A stretch of 64,000 bases of DNA from Roseomonas gilardii (GTDB lineage Bacteria > Pseudomonadota > Alphaproteobacteria > Acetobacterales > Acetobacteraceae): assembly GCF_001941945.1 (NCBI RefSeq), contig NZ_CP015583.1:1477001-1541000 (forward strand), read 5' to 3'. A program made the translations under genes and the position numbers. The notes beneath the pieces were generated by a model, which had not been told where the DNA came from, ran no database searches, and saw only the letters and a program-made list of their open reading frames with translations. The stretch's first letter is position 1; each line of letters opens with the position of its first letter. Positions 20,103-30,261 of this stretch are shown piece after piece.

Positions 20103-22247
20103 TCAGGCCGCTTCGGATTCCGGCGAGGCGGCTTCCTCCACCCGGCGCGGGCGGGGGATGGGGATCAGCATGAAGGCCGGCACGTTGTCGCCGAAGCCCA
20201 GCACCGGCGGGCCCAGATCGTCGCGGTCGCGGCGGGAGGGATAGCGGTCCTCGTAGCGGCCCCCCTCGTGACGGCCACGGCTGCCATAGCGGCTCTCCCG
20301 CTCCACCTCGGCGCCCTCGCGCCGGGCCGGGGCGGCGGCCTCCGGCCCCGCCTCGCGGCGCGGACGCTCGGCACGCGGGGCGCGATCCTCCCGGGGCGCA
20401 CGCTCCTCGCGGGCACCACGTTCCTCGCGGGGCGGGCGGGCCTCGCGCGGGGCGCGTTCCTCGCGGGGGGCCTTCTCCTCGCGGGGCGCGCGCCCTTCCT
20501 CCCGGCGGCCCGAAGCGGGGCGGGCGGAACGGGTGCGGGAGGCGGGCTCCTCGCGCCGGCCACGTCCGCCGCGCGGGCTGCGGGCGGCGGCTTCCATCTC
20601 CTCCTCGGAGACGGCGTCGATCCCGTCGATCTCGATGCGCGGGATCGGGTTGCCGGTCAGCTTCTCCACCGCCTGGAGCAGCTTGGCGTCGTCCGGCGTG
20701 GCGAGGGTATAGGCATGGCCTTCCCGCCCCGCGCGGCCGGTGCGGCCGATGCGGTGGACATAGTCCTCGGAATGGAAGGGCACGTCGAAGTTGAAGACGT
20801 GCGACAGCCCGCCGATGTCGATGCCGCGGGCCGCCACGTCGGAGCAGACGAGGAGCTGAAGCTCATCCGCCTTGAAGCTGTTCAGCGTGGCGAAGCGGGC
20901 GGACTGGTCCATGTCCCCGTGCAGGGAGCCGACCGAGAAGCCGTGCTTCTTGAGCGACTTGTAGAGGATGTCCACGTCGCGCTTGCGGTTGCAGAAGATC
21001 AGCGCGTTCTTCACCTGCTCCCGCCGGATCAGGCGGCGCAGCGCCTCGCGCTTTTCCATGGTGCGGCAGAAGACCACGCCCGCGACGATGGTCGGGGCCA
21101 CGGAGGCCGCGCGGGAGACCTTGATCTCCTTCGGGTTGCTCAGGAAGGCATCGGCCAGCTTGCGGATCTCCGGCGCCATGGTGGCGGAGAAGAACAGCGT
21201 CTGGCGCAGCGGCGGCAGCATGCCGACGATCCGCTCGACATCGGGGATGAAGCCCATGTCCAGCATCCGGTCGGCCTCGTCGATGACGAGGATCTTGCAG
21301 TCGGCGAGCAGGATGCGGCCACGGTCGAACAGGTCCAGCAGCCGGCCCGGCGTGGCGATCAGCACGTCCACGCCCTGGTTCAGGATGGCCTTCTGCTCGT
21401 CCATGCTTTCGCCGCCGATCAGCAGCGCATGGTTCAGCTTCAGGTGCTTGCCGTACTTCACGAAGTTCTCGGCCACCTGCAGCGCCAGCTCGCGCGTCGG
21501 CTCCAGGATCAGCGAGCGCGGCATGCGGGCCTTGGCGCGCGATCCGGACAGGATGTCCATCATCGGCAGCACGAAGGAGGCCGTCTTGCCGGTGCCGGTC
21601 TGGGCCACGCCCAGCACGTCGCGGCCCATCAGCACCACCGGGATGGCCTGGGCCTGGATCGGCGTCGGGGTGACGTAGCCGGCATCGGCGATGCCCTGGA
21701 GGAGGAGTTCGCTCAGGCCGAGATCCGAGAAGGGCGGCAGGGGCTCCTCCGGCTCCGCGGCGGGGGCCTGCTCCGGCTCCACGGCCTCGGGCTCCGCAGT
21801 CTCGCGCGTGGCCTCGGCCTCGGGGGCCTGGGCGGTGGCGGGAGCGGCCTCCTCCGGAGCGGCGGAGACCGGCTCGTCCGGCAGCGGCCCGGCCACTTCC
21901 CCGGCGAAATGCCCGATCTCGGCGGCGGAGGAACCCGGCACCTCGTCGCCTTCGCGCGCCGGCACGGTCTCGCCCGGCAGCGTGGCGCCACCCTCGGGCG
22001 GGACATCCGGGTTCGGCACCACGGCGTCCTCGTAGAACTGCTCGGGCGTCTCTTCGGTGCTGCCCTCGCCGGGGCGCTCGGGCTCGAAGGGAGTGCTCTC
22101 TTCCTGCTCGGGCGTGGTGCCTTCGGGCGTCACCGGCCCGGGCTGCCCAGCCTTGTCATGAGACTGGTCATGGGCCTGCTCATGGCCCGTGGCTTCCGGC
22201 TTGTCGCTGTGATCCGCCGCGGCGGCAGCGTTGCGCGTTTCGTTCAA
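20103..22247 (-). CDS. DEAD-box RNA helicase (RhlE-like) with disordered extensions
   Basis: 714 aa. The helicase core (about residues 170-540) shows the Q motif TPTPIQAQAIPV, AQTGTGKT (Walker A), VIDEADRMLDMGF, FFSATMAPE and HRIGRTGR. It is preceded by ~165 residues of acidic Pro/Glu/Ala-rich sequence and followed by an Arg/Glu-rich tail of repeated APREE/PREER units. It probably remodels structured RNA, for example in ribosome assembly, cold adaptation or the degradosome. The first available start is TTG at 22247, so the N-terminus is uncertain. Monocistronic, divergent from the hydrolase gene. Confidence 0.9.
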   Translation of the reverse strand: MNETRNAAAAADHSDKPEATGHEQAHDQSHDKAGQPGPVTPEGTTPEQEESTPFEPERPGEGSTEETPEQFYEDAVVPNPDVPPEGGATLPGETVPAREGDEVPGSSAAEIGHFAGEVAGPLPDEPVSAAPEEAAPATAQAPEAEATRETAEPEAVEPEQAPAAEPEEPLPPFSDLGLSELLLQGIADAGYVTPTPIQAQAIPVVLMGRDVLGVAQTGTGKTASFVLPMMDILSGSRAKARMPRSLILEPTRELALQVAENFVKYGKHLKLNHALLIGGESMDEQKAILNQGVDVLIATPGRLLDLFDRGRILLADCKILVIDEADRMLDMGFIPDVERIVGMLPPLRQTLFFSATMAPEIRKLADAFLSNPKEIKVSRAASVAPTIVAGVVFCRTMEKREALRRLIRREQVKNALIFCNRKRDVDILYKSLKKHGFSVGSLHGDMDQSARFATLNSFKADELQLLVCSDVAARGIDIGGLSHVFNFDVPFHSEDYVHRIGRTGRAGREGHAYTLATPDDAKLLQAVEKLTGNPIPRIEIDGIDAVSEEEMEAAARSPRGGRGRREEPASRTRSARPASGRREEGRAPREEKAPREERAPREARPPREERGAREERAPREDRAPRAERPRREAGPEAAAPARREGAEVERESRYGSRGRHEGGRYEDRYPSRRDRDDLGPPVLGFGDNVPAFMLIPIPRPRRVEEAASPESEAA

Positions 22248-22480
22248 ATCTGATCGGTCCTGCGGCGCCCGGCGGAAGACCGCCAGGCGGGTTATGCCGC
22301 GGCCTTTCCGCGGCTATCCTCTTCTGCAGCCCGGGCGTCGCGCCAGCATGGTGGCGGACTGGCCAGGGGACCGAAACCGGTCCCGCCCGACCCAGGCTTC
22401 GCCGCATATGCGCGCATAGCCTGTTGAAAGCAAGGTTTTCGGCGCTGGACGGGCATTCCGGCATCGCCTATCGCCCGGGC

Positions 22481-23200
22481 GTGAGCACGCGCATCCCCCT
22501 TCTCCTGTTGCCCGGCCTGCTGAACGACGCCCGCCTCTGGCACCACCAGACGGAGGCCCTGGCCGGCATCGCCGAAAGCCGGGTCCCCGACATCAGCCTC
22601 GATGACAGCATGGCGGCCATCGCCGCCCGGGTGCTCGCCTCGGCCCCGGAGCGCTTCGCCCTCGCCGGCCTGTCGATGGGCGGCTACGTCTGCTTCGAGA
22701 TCATGCGGCAGGCGCCGGAGCGCGTGCTGCGCCTCGCCCTCTTCGACACCTCGGCGCGTCCGGAGGCGCCCGAGCAGGAAAGGCGGCGGCGCGGGCTGAT
22801 GTCGCTGACCCGGGGCAGCGCGCCGGACCGGTTCCGGGGCGTCACGCCGCGCCTGATGCCGCAGATCCTGCATCCCGACCATCTGGGCGAGGGCAGCGGA
22901 GGCAGGCTGGGGCAGTTGATCACCGACATGGCCATGGCGGTGGGGCGGGAGGGTTTCCTGCGGCAGCAGGCGGCGATCCTCGGGCGCCCGGACTCCCGCC
23001 CCGGCCTCGGCGCCATCAGGGTGCCGGCGCTGGTGGCGGTGGGGGAGGCGGATGCCATGACCCCGCCCGCCCTGTCGGAGGAGATCGCCGCCGGCATCCC
23101 TGGCGCCGCCCTGCACCGCGTGCCGCGCAGCGGCCACCTGCCGCCGCTGGAGAACCCGCCCGTGGTGAACGCGCTGATGCGGGACTGGCTGCTGGGCTGA
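22481..23200 (+). CDS. Alpha/beta hydrolase
   Basis: 239 aa from GTG 22481; an in-frame TTG at 22424 is a possible longer start. The fold is evident from LLLLPGLLNDARLWHHQ (oxyanion region), the nucleophile elbow LAGLSMGGYVCFE, VGEADAMTPPAL with the acid residue, and a GHLPPLE catalytic-His segment. The closest resemblance is to small esterase/acyl hydrolases; the substrate is unknown. It is followed 52 bp later by mgsA on the same strand. Confidence 0.85.
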   Translation: MSTRIPLLLLPGLLNDARLWHHQTEALAGIAESRVPDISLDDSMAAIAARVLASAPERFALAGLSMGGYVCFEIMRQAPERVLRLALFDTSARPEAPEQERRRRGLMSLTRGSAPDRFRGVTPRLMPQILHPDHLGEGSGGRLGQLITDMAMAVGREGFLRQQAAILGRPDSRPGLGAIRVPALVAVGEADAMTPPALSEEIAAGIPGAALHRVPRSGHLPPLENPPVVNALMRDWLLG

Positions 23201-23252
23201 CGCCCGGCGACGGGCTGCGGCATGATGCGGGCCGTTCCCCGATCGGAGTCGC

Positions 23253-23657
23253 ATGGCGATGAGCATCCTCGACCTCGCCCTGGTGGCGCATGACACCAAG
23301 AAGGACGCGCTGATCGCCTGGGCGGAGCGGCACCGCTCCCTGCTCTCCGGCCACCGCATCCTGGCCACCGGCACCACGGGCCAGAGGCTGAAGGAGGCCA
23401 TCCCCGAGCTGAAGGTGGAGCGTGTGCTGAGCGGCCCTCTCGGGGGCGACCTCCAGATCGGCGCCCGCATCGCCGAGAAGCGGGTGGACGCGCTGATCTT
23501 CCTGATCGACCCCCTCTGGGCTCAGCCGCACGAGCCCGATGTGCGGGCGCTGATGCGCATCGCGGCGGTGCATGACGTGCCCATGGCCACCAACCTCAGC
23601 ACCGCCGAGGCCCTGGTCGCCACCTGGCCGAAGGTGACGGTGCTGGCCGACGGCTGA
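23253..23657 (+). CDS. mgsA: Methylglyoxal synthase
   Basis: 134 aa. It converts dihydroxyacetone phosphate to methylglyoxal and phosphate, a bypass when phosphorylated sugars build up. Family blocks [30 protein letters not shown] (phosphate binding), [14 protein letters not shown] and [19 protein letters not shown] match the known enzyme closely, including the conserved Asp of the GD motif and the DP/H-D pocket. The cytosolic product could be cleared by glyoxalases. The ATG at 23253 is followed by a second ATG two codons later. Confidence 0.93.
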   Translation: MAMSILDLALVAHDTKKDALIAWAERHRSLLSGHRILATGTTGQRLKEAIPELKVERVLSGPLGGDLQIGARIAEKRVDALIFLIDPLWAQPHEPDVRALMRIAAVHDVPMATNLSTAEALVATWPKVTVLADG

Positions 23658-23680
23658 ACCGCCCCCGGGAGGGGGACGAA

Positions 23681-24607
23681 TCACGCCGCTCCGCCCTCCG
23701 GGGCGGGGGTCTCCTCCGGGCCCGTGGCGATCAGGTGCTCCACCAGACGGCGGGCATGGACCGGCAGGGCGTCCAGCCGCCGAACGCAGAGCATGAGCCG
23801 GCGCAGGGCCCAGGGATCGGCCAGGGGGACGGCCGCCAGCGCCATCTCCCGCTGGCAGCGCCGCGCCACGATCTCCGGCAGCACGGCGATGCCCACCCCG
23901 GCCTCCACCATGCGGGCGAGGGCGGTGACGCCGCGCAGCCGGACCCGGAAGCGCGGCACATGGCCGAGGCGCGCCGCCTGCTGCGACAGATGCGCCGACA
24001 GGGCATTGCCGGCCGGCAGGCCGACGAAATCCTCCTCCAGCACCTCGGCGAAGCGGAGGACGGACCGCTCCGCCAGGGCATGGCCATGCGGCGCCACCAC
24101 CACCAGCCGGTCGATGCGGAAGGGATGGGCCTCCAGCCCGCCGGTCCCGGCCTCCCCGGACAGGATGCCCGCCTCCGCCTCGCCCTGGGCGATGGCGGCG
24201 GCGATCTCCTGGCTGGGGCGTTCCTCCAGGTCGAGGTCGATGCCGGGATTGGCCGCCAGCCAGCCCGCCAGGGCGGCGGGCAGGTGCTCCTCGATGGCGG
24301 CGGTGTTGGACAGCAGGCGGACATGGCCGCGCAGCCCGCCCCGGGCATGGTCGCGCAACCCGCCGCGCAGCCGCTCCATCTCCTCCAGCACCCGGCGTGC
24401 ATGGTGCAGCAGCGTCTGCCCCGCCGGGGTGGGGCGCACGCCGCGCCGGCCGCGTTCCAGCAGCGGCGCGCCGAGCGCCGTTTCCATACCCCGGACGCGG
24501 GCGCTGGCCGAGGCCAGCGCCAGGCCGACCCGTTCCGCCCCGGCGGTGATGCTGCCGCACTCGGCGATCGCCGCGAAGAGCCGGAGGTCGGTCAGGTCGA
24601 AATGCAT
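23681..24607 (-). CDS. LysR-family transcriptional regulator
   Basis: 308 aa. The N-terminal winged helix-turn-helix (FDLTDLRLFAAIAECGSITAGAERVGLALASASARVRGME) and the effector-binding domain have normal LysR proportions. It is divergent from a TauE/SafE exporter gene with only 83 bp between the starts. That is the classic layout for a LysR protein controlling its neighbour, so regulation of sulfonate/sulfite-type export is the obvious hypothesis. The co-inducer is unknown. Confidence 0.92.
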   Translation of the reverse strand: MHFDLTDLRLFAAIAECGSITAGAERVGLALASASARVRGMETALGAPLLERGRRGVRPTPAGQTLLHHARRVLEEMERLRGGLRDHARGGLRGHVRLLSNTAAIEEHLPAALAGWLAANPGIDLDLEERPSQEIAAAIAQGEAEAGILSGEAGTGGLEAHPFRIDRLVVVAPHGHALAERSVLRFAEVLEEDFVGLPAGNALSAHLSQQAARLGHVPRFRVRLRGVTALARMVEAGVGIAVLPEIVARRCQREMALAAVPLADPWALRRLMLCVRRLDALPVHARRLVEHLIATGPEETPAPEGGAA

Positions 24608-24690
24608 GGACGCCTGCCTACGCCCAGGACGAAGGCTGCCTCAAGCATTCCCGCATTGTGGCAGGGCGGCGCGCGGATCAGCCTGCGGCC

Positions 24691-25440
24691 ATGGACCTTC
24701 CCCTTTCCCTTCTCGCCGGCATCGCACCGGTGTTCCTCCTGGCCGGATTCACCAAGGGCGTGACCGGGCTGGGCCTGCCCACGGTCGGGATGGGTCTGCT
24801 CAGCCTGTTCATGGCGCCGGCCCAGGCTGCCACGCTGGTGATCCTGCCTTCGTTGCTGACGAATTTCTGGCAGATGACGGGGCACGCCTTGCCGGGGTTG
24901 CTGCGCCGCCTCTGGCCGATGCTGCTGGCGACCGTCCTGGGCTGCTGGGCCGGGCGCGGGGTGCTGACGGGGGGCTCCGCCTGGGTCGGGCAGGGGGCGC
25001 TGGGGTTCGTGCTGGTCGCCTATGCGCTGTTCGGCCTTTCGCCGCTGCGCCTGCCCTCCGTCCCACCCCGGCGGGAGGGGTGGCTCGGCCCGCTCGCCGG
25101 CTTCTGCACCGGGCTGCTCACCGCCGCCACCGGGGTCTTCGTGCTGCCGGCGGTGCCCTATCTCCAGGCCCTGTCGCTCGAACGCCCGGCGCTGATGCAG
25201 GCGCTCGGCCTGTCCTTCACCACCTCTACCCTGGCGCTGGCGGCGGTGCTGGCCGATGGCGGCGCGCTGGACGGTGCCGGGGCGACGGGCTCGGCCCTGG
25301 CGCTGCTGCCGGCTCTGCTCGGGATGGCGCTCGGGCAGTGGCTGCAGAAGCGGCTGCGCCCTGCGGTCTTCCGGCGGATCTTCTTCGGCGGGTTGCTGCT
25401 GCTCGGTGCCCATCTCCTCCTGCGCGGCCTGCTCGGCTGA
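24691..25440 (+). CDS. TauE/SafE-family anion exporter
   Basis: 249 aa with about eight membrane segments in two pseudo-repeats (FTKGVTGLGLPTVGMGLLS in the first, GFCTGLLTAATGVFVLPAVPYLQ in the second). This is the TauE/SafE pattern, whose members export sulfite, sulfoacetate or similar organosulfur anions. The ATG at 24691 gives the family N-terminus. It lies divergent from the LysR gene; its 3' end converges on parE with 24 bp between. Confidence 0.9.
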   Translation: MDLPLSLLAGIAPVFLLAGFTKGVTGLGLPTVGMGLLSLFMAPAQAATLVILPSLLTNFWQMTGHALPGLLRRLWPMLLATVLGCWAGRGVLTGGSAWVGQGALGFVLVAYALFGLSPLRLPSVPPRREGWLGPLAGFCTGLLTAATGVFVLPAVPYLQALSLERPALMQALGLSFTTSTLALAAVLADGGALDGAGATGSALALLPALLGMALGQWLQKRLRPAVFRRIFFGGLLLLGAHLLLRGLLG

Positions 25441-25464
25441 GCAGACCGCATGGGAAGGGGAGCG

Positions 25465-27516
<2,052 letters not shown>

Positions 27517-27572
27517 TTACCGGCTGGCGCTCGTCCAATGGCGCGTCCTCGGGGCACAGGCCCGATGACAGC

Positions 27573-27611
27573 AAAAACCCCTCCGCCCGGCCGGATGCCA
27601 GAGGGAGGGGT
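27573..27611 (-). terminator. Rho-independent terminator of dps
   Basis: Read on the minus strand, ACCCCTCC (27611-27604) and GGAGGGGT (27584-27577) pair around a 19-nt loop and are followed at once by a run of T (27577-27573). It lies 64 bp past the dps stop codon. Confidence 0.75.
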
Positions 27612-27674
27612 CTTGGTCTCCTGCGCCCCGGCGAAGGGGACGGCCAGCCGCCGGAGGTTCCAGCGGCCGCAGGC

Positions 27675-28205
27675 TCAGTTGCCGTGGCCCTGGAGGTGCG
27701 CCTCCAGCATCCAAAGCTTCTTGTCGATGTCGCGGGACAGCTCGGTCAGCAGGTCCGAGGTGTCGGCGTCGCCCGCATCGTCCGTCTCGTCGATGCCGTC
27801 GCGAAGCGCCTTGCCCACCATGGCATAGCGCTCGGACAGCTCCTTCACATGGCCGATGCTGTCCAGCAGATCGGCCGGGTAGGGCGGGAGGCGGGTGGTG
27901 CTGGCGAGGTTCTGGGTCGTGCCGTTCGCCACGCCGCCCAGCTGCACCAGCCGCTCGGCCAGGGCGTCGGTGCTCTCGTTCAGGTCGTTGTAGAAACCGT
28001 CCAGCATCTCATGCAGGCCGATGAAGTTCGTGCCCTTCAGGTTCCAGTGCGCCTGACGGGTGGCGTTGTAGAGGTCGATCGCGTCCGTCAGCAGCGCCTG
28101 GAGCGTGGTGAGCGAGACGTTCTTGGCGTTCTCGCCGACGCTGTTCCGGGTCGACCAGCGGGTGCCCGAATAACCCGTGTCACCCTTGCCCTGAGCCTTG
28201 GCCAT
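27675..28205 (-). CDS. dps: Dps-family ferritin-like DNA-protection protein
   Basis: 176 aa four-helix protein. The inter-subunit ferroxidase ligands are visible: RQAHWNLKGTNFIGLHEMLDGFYNDLNESTDALAERL contains the His, Asp and Glu positions. Dps shells oxidise Fe(II) with H2O2 and protect DNA in stationary phase or stress. AAGGAG lies 8 nt before the ATG. It is followed by a clear intrinsic terminator, so it is monocistronic. The first ~25 residues are Gly/Lys/Arg-rich and may contact DNA. Confidence 0.93.
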   Translation of the reverse strand: MAKAQGKGDTGYSGTRWSTRNSVGENAKNVSLTTLQALLTDAIDLYNATRQAHWNLKGTNFIGLHEMLDGFYNDLNESTDALAERLVQLGGVANGTTQNLASTTRLPPYPADLLDSIGHVKELSERYAMVGKALRDGIDETDDAGDADTSDLLTELSRDIDKKLWMLEAHLQGHGN

Positions 28206-28296
28206 GGAATCGACTCCTTAGGTGGTCCGATTGGATCTTTATCCGAAACGCCACGGCGTTCCGCTACCGCGCCAGCGCGTGGCGAGGATGAAGGTT

Positions 28297-29892
28297 TCAG
28301 GGCTCCAGGCTCAGGTATCGCCCCGCGAGTGCCGGCTCGCTGCCGCGGTGCAACGCCGCGGCGCGGGCCAGGATTGCGGCATCCGCATCGGTCATACGCC
28401 CGGCCTCCCGCAGGTGCTCCATCCACGACTCCATGGTCCAGAGCTCCACGAAGCGCTCCGGATGCGCGACATCCTCATAGAGCCGCCAGTTCACCGCCCC
28501 GGCCCGCATCCGCACGCCCCGGACCTCGCGCATGGCAGCCAGGAACTCGGCGCGGTCCACCTCGGGCACGAGGTAGCGGACCGACTCCATGACCGGCAGC
28601 GCATCGCGGGCCAGGACGGATGCCAGGCCGGGATCGGGGCTCTCGGGCGCGGGGTGCAGGATATCCGCGCCGGGCGGCGGCGGGGGCGGCGGGTTCTCCA
28701 TCGGCAGGCGTTGCAACGCCCAGGCCCCGATGGCTCCGCCGATGCCGAATCCCGCCAGGGTCGCCGGGATGCCGAAGGCCTCGCCCGCCGCGCCGGACAG
28801 CACCGAACCCAGCGCCATCGCCCCGAAGGTGGCGACCTGGTAGAGCCCCATCGCCCGCGCCCGCACCCAGGACGGGGCGGAAAGCTGCGCCGAGGCGCCG
28901 AAGGTGCTGGCGGCCGAGATCCAGCAGGCGCCATAGACCAGCATGGCCAGAATCGCCGGCAGCCAGTGGCGCGACAGGCCCAGCACCACCAGCGCCGCGC
29001 CCATGGCGGTGGTGCCCAGCACCACCAGGGTGGAGAAGCTCATCCGGCTGCGCAGGGAGGGGAGCAGGAAGCCGGCGCAGACCGCGCCGGTCCCCATTGC
29101 CGCCAGCATCAGCCCATAGGCCTCCGGCCCCAGGCCGAGCTGGCGCCGCACCAGCAGCGGCAGCAGCCCCCAGATCGCCGCCCCGGCGAAGAAGGTGACG
29201 AGCGAGCGCAGGATCGTGCCGCGCAGCGCCGGGCTCGCCACCACGAAGCGGACGCCCGTGCGCATGGCGGAGAGGAAGTGCTCGTTGGGCAGGCGCCCCG
29301 CCGGGGCCTGCCGCCGCCACAGGAACAGCGCCACCACCAGGACCATCACGCAGGCGGCGTTCAGGGCGAAGGTCGCCTGCGGCCCCGCCATGCCCATCAG
29401 CAGTCCGCCCAGCGCCGGCCCCAGGGCACGGGCGAGGTTGAAGCCGATACCGTTCAGCACGATGGCCTGGGCCAGGTCGGCGCGCGGCACCAGTTCCGGC
29501 GTCACGGCGGAAAAGGCCGGGAAGTTGATGGCCGAGCCGATGCCCAGCGCGAAGGTCAGCGCCAGCAACCCCCAGGGGCCGATCACGCCCACAGCCGCCA
29601 GCAGGCAGAGCAGCAGGGCGGAGAAGCACATCCAGAGCTGCGCCCCGATCAGGAAGCGCCGCCGGTCGAGGATATCGGCCAGCGCCCCGGCCGGCATGGC
29701 CAGCAGGAAGACCGGCAGCAGGCTCGCCGTCTGCACCAGGGCGACCATGCCGGGGCGGCCGTCCAGGATGGTCATCAGCCAGCCCGCGCCCGTGTTCTGC
29801 ACCCACAGCCCCATGTTGCTGAACAGGGTCGCGGTCCACAGCAGCCGGAAATTCGGATGGCGCAGGGGTTGGAAGGCGGCGGGCAGAGGCAT
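28297..29892 (-). CDS. MFS exporter (MFS_3/EntS-like) with C-terminal ABM-like domain
   Basis: 531 aa. Twelve membrane segments fill residues 1-405, starting FQPLRHPNFRLLWTATLFSNMG, with the loop GALADILDRRRFLIG typical of the 'transmembrane secretion effector' subgroup. A soluble domain of about 95 residues follows a Pro-rich linker (PPPPPPG) and contains YLVPEVDRAEFLAAM and FVELWTMESWMEHLREAGRM. That pattern matches antibiotic-biosynthesis-monooxygenase-like dimeric barrels often fused to this subgroup. The exported substrate is unknown. It is divergent from phaZ over a 369-bp region. Confidence 0.85.
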   Translation of the reverse strand: MPLPAAFQPLRHPNFRLLWTATLFSNMGLWVQNTGAGWLMTILDGRPGMVALVQTASLLPVFLLAMPAGALADILDRRRFLIGAQLWMCFSALLLCLLAAVGVIGPWGLLALTFALGIGSAINFPAFSAVTPELVPRADLAQAIVLNGIGFNLARALGPALGGLLMGMAGPQATFALNAACVMVLVVALFLWRRQAPAGRLPNEHFLSAMRTGVRFVVASPALRGTILRSLVTFFAGAAIWGLLPLLVRRQLGLGPEAYGLMLAAMGTGAVCAGFLLPSLRSRMSFSTLVVLGTTAMGAALVVLGLSRHWLPAILAMLVYGACWISAASTFGASAQLSAPSWVRARAMGLYQVATFGAMALGSVLSGAAGEAFGIPATLAGFGIGGAIGAWALQRLPMENPPPPPPPGADILHPAPESPDPGLASVLARDALPVMESVRYLVPEVDRAEFLAAMREVRGVRMRAGAVNWRLYEDVAHPERFVELWTMESWMEHLREAGRMTDADAAILARAAALHRGSEPALAGRYLSLEP

Positions 29893-30261
29893 GGGACTCG
29901 GGGGGACCGGCTTCTTCTGGCTTGGACGGAGAACCGGCTTAGCCCGCCGGGCGGGGCGGCGCGACCCGACGCTGACGTGAAGGGAGAGGCACTAAGGGCA
30001 CGGCCCGGGGGGGCGGAACAGGGCGATGGCGGGGGAGAAGCCCCCACGAACCGGGTGGCTTGCCATGCAGCCCCTTGCATAGGGGGCGGGGAGGCGTACC
30101 ATATTTTGATACACGCGGCGCATCCGCCAGTAACCGCGTGCGTTCATTGCGTACACCATTCGTCCAGTATGACGAGCGATAGTCACGGACAAGAAAAGCA
30201 ACCGCAGCGTGTTCCGCGACGATCCTTGACGACACGGCAATGCAGGGAGAGTGCCAGAACC
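29893..30261. other. 369-bp divergent intergenic region, MFS / phaZ
   Basis: No supported gene here. The left half is GC-rich. The section 30060-30250 is much richer in A/T than the surroundings and contains the dyad listed separately, a CATTCGTCCAGTATGACG stretch and several direct TTGA-type -35-like words. The phaZ SD is GCAGGGAGAG at 30242-30251. Confidence 0.5.
30096..30112. promoter_or_regulatory. Candidate operator dyad upstream of phaZ
   Basis: GTACCATATTTTGATAC: half-sites GTAcCA and TGaTAC around TATTT, in an AT-rich island 150 bp upstream of phaZ. A TTGATA -35-like word overlaps its right half. It could be a repressor site for phaZ; the binding protein is unknown. Confidence 0.3.

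Noticed and set aside
27600-27640. GGTCTCCTG near dps, resembling part of a B12 box
   Set aside because: None of the other aptamer elements are nearby; it is part of the dps terminator region.
28222-30261. Possible 670-residue N-terminal extension of phaZ
   Set aside because: The extension is antisense to the MFS gene, is His/Gln/Arg-rich, and PhaZ begins normally with MFYDAYQAQQ at 30262.
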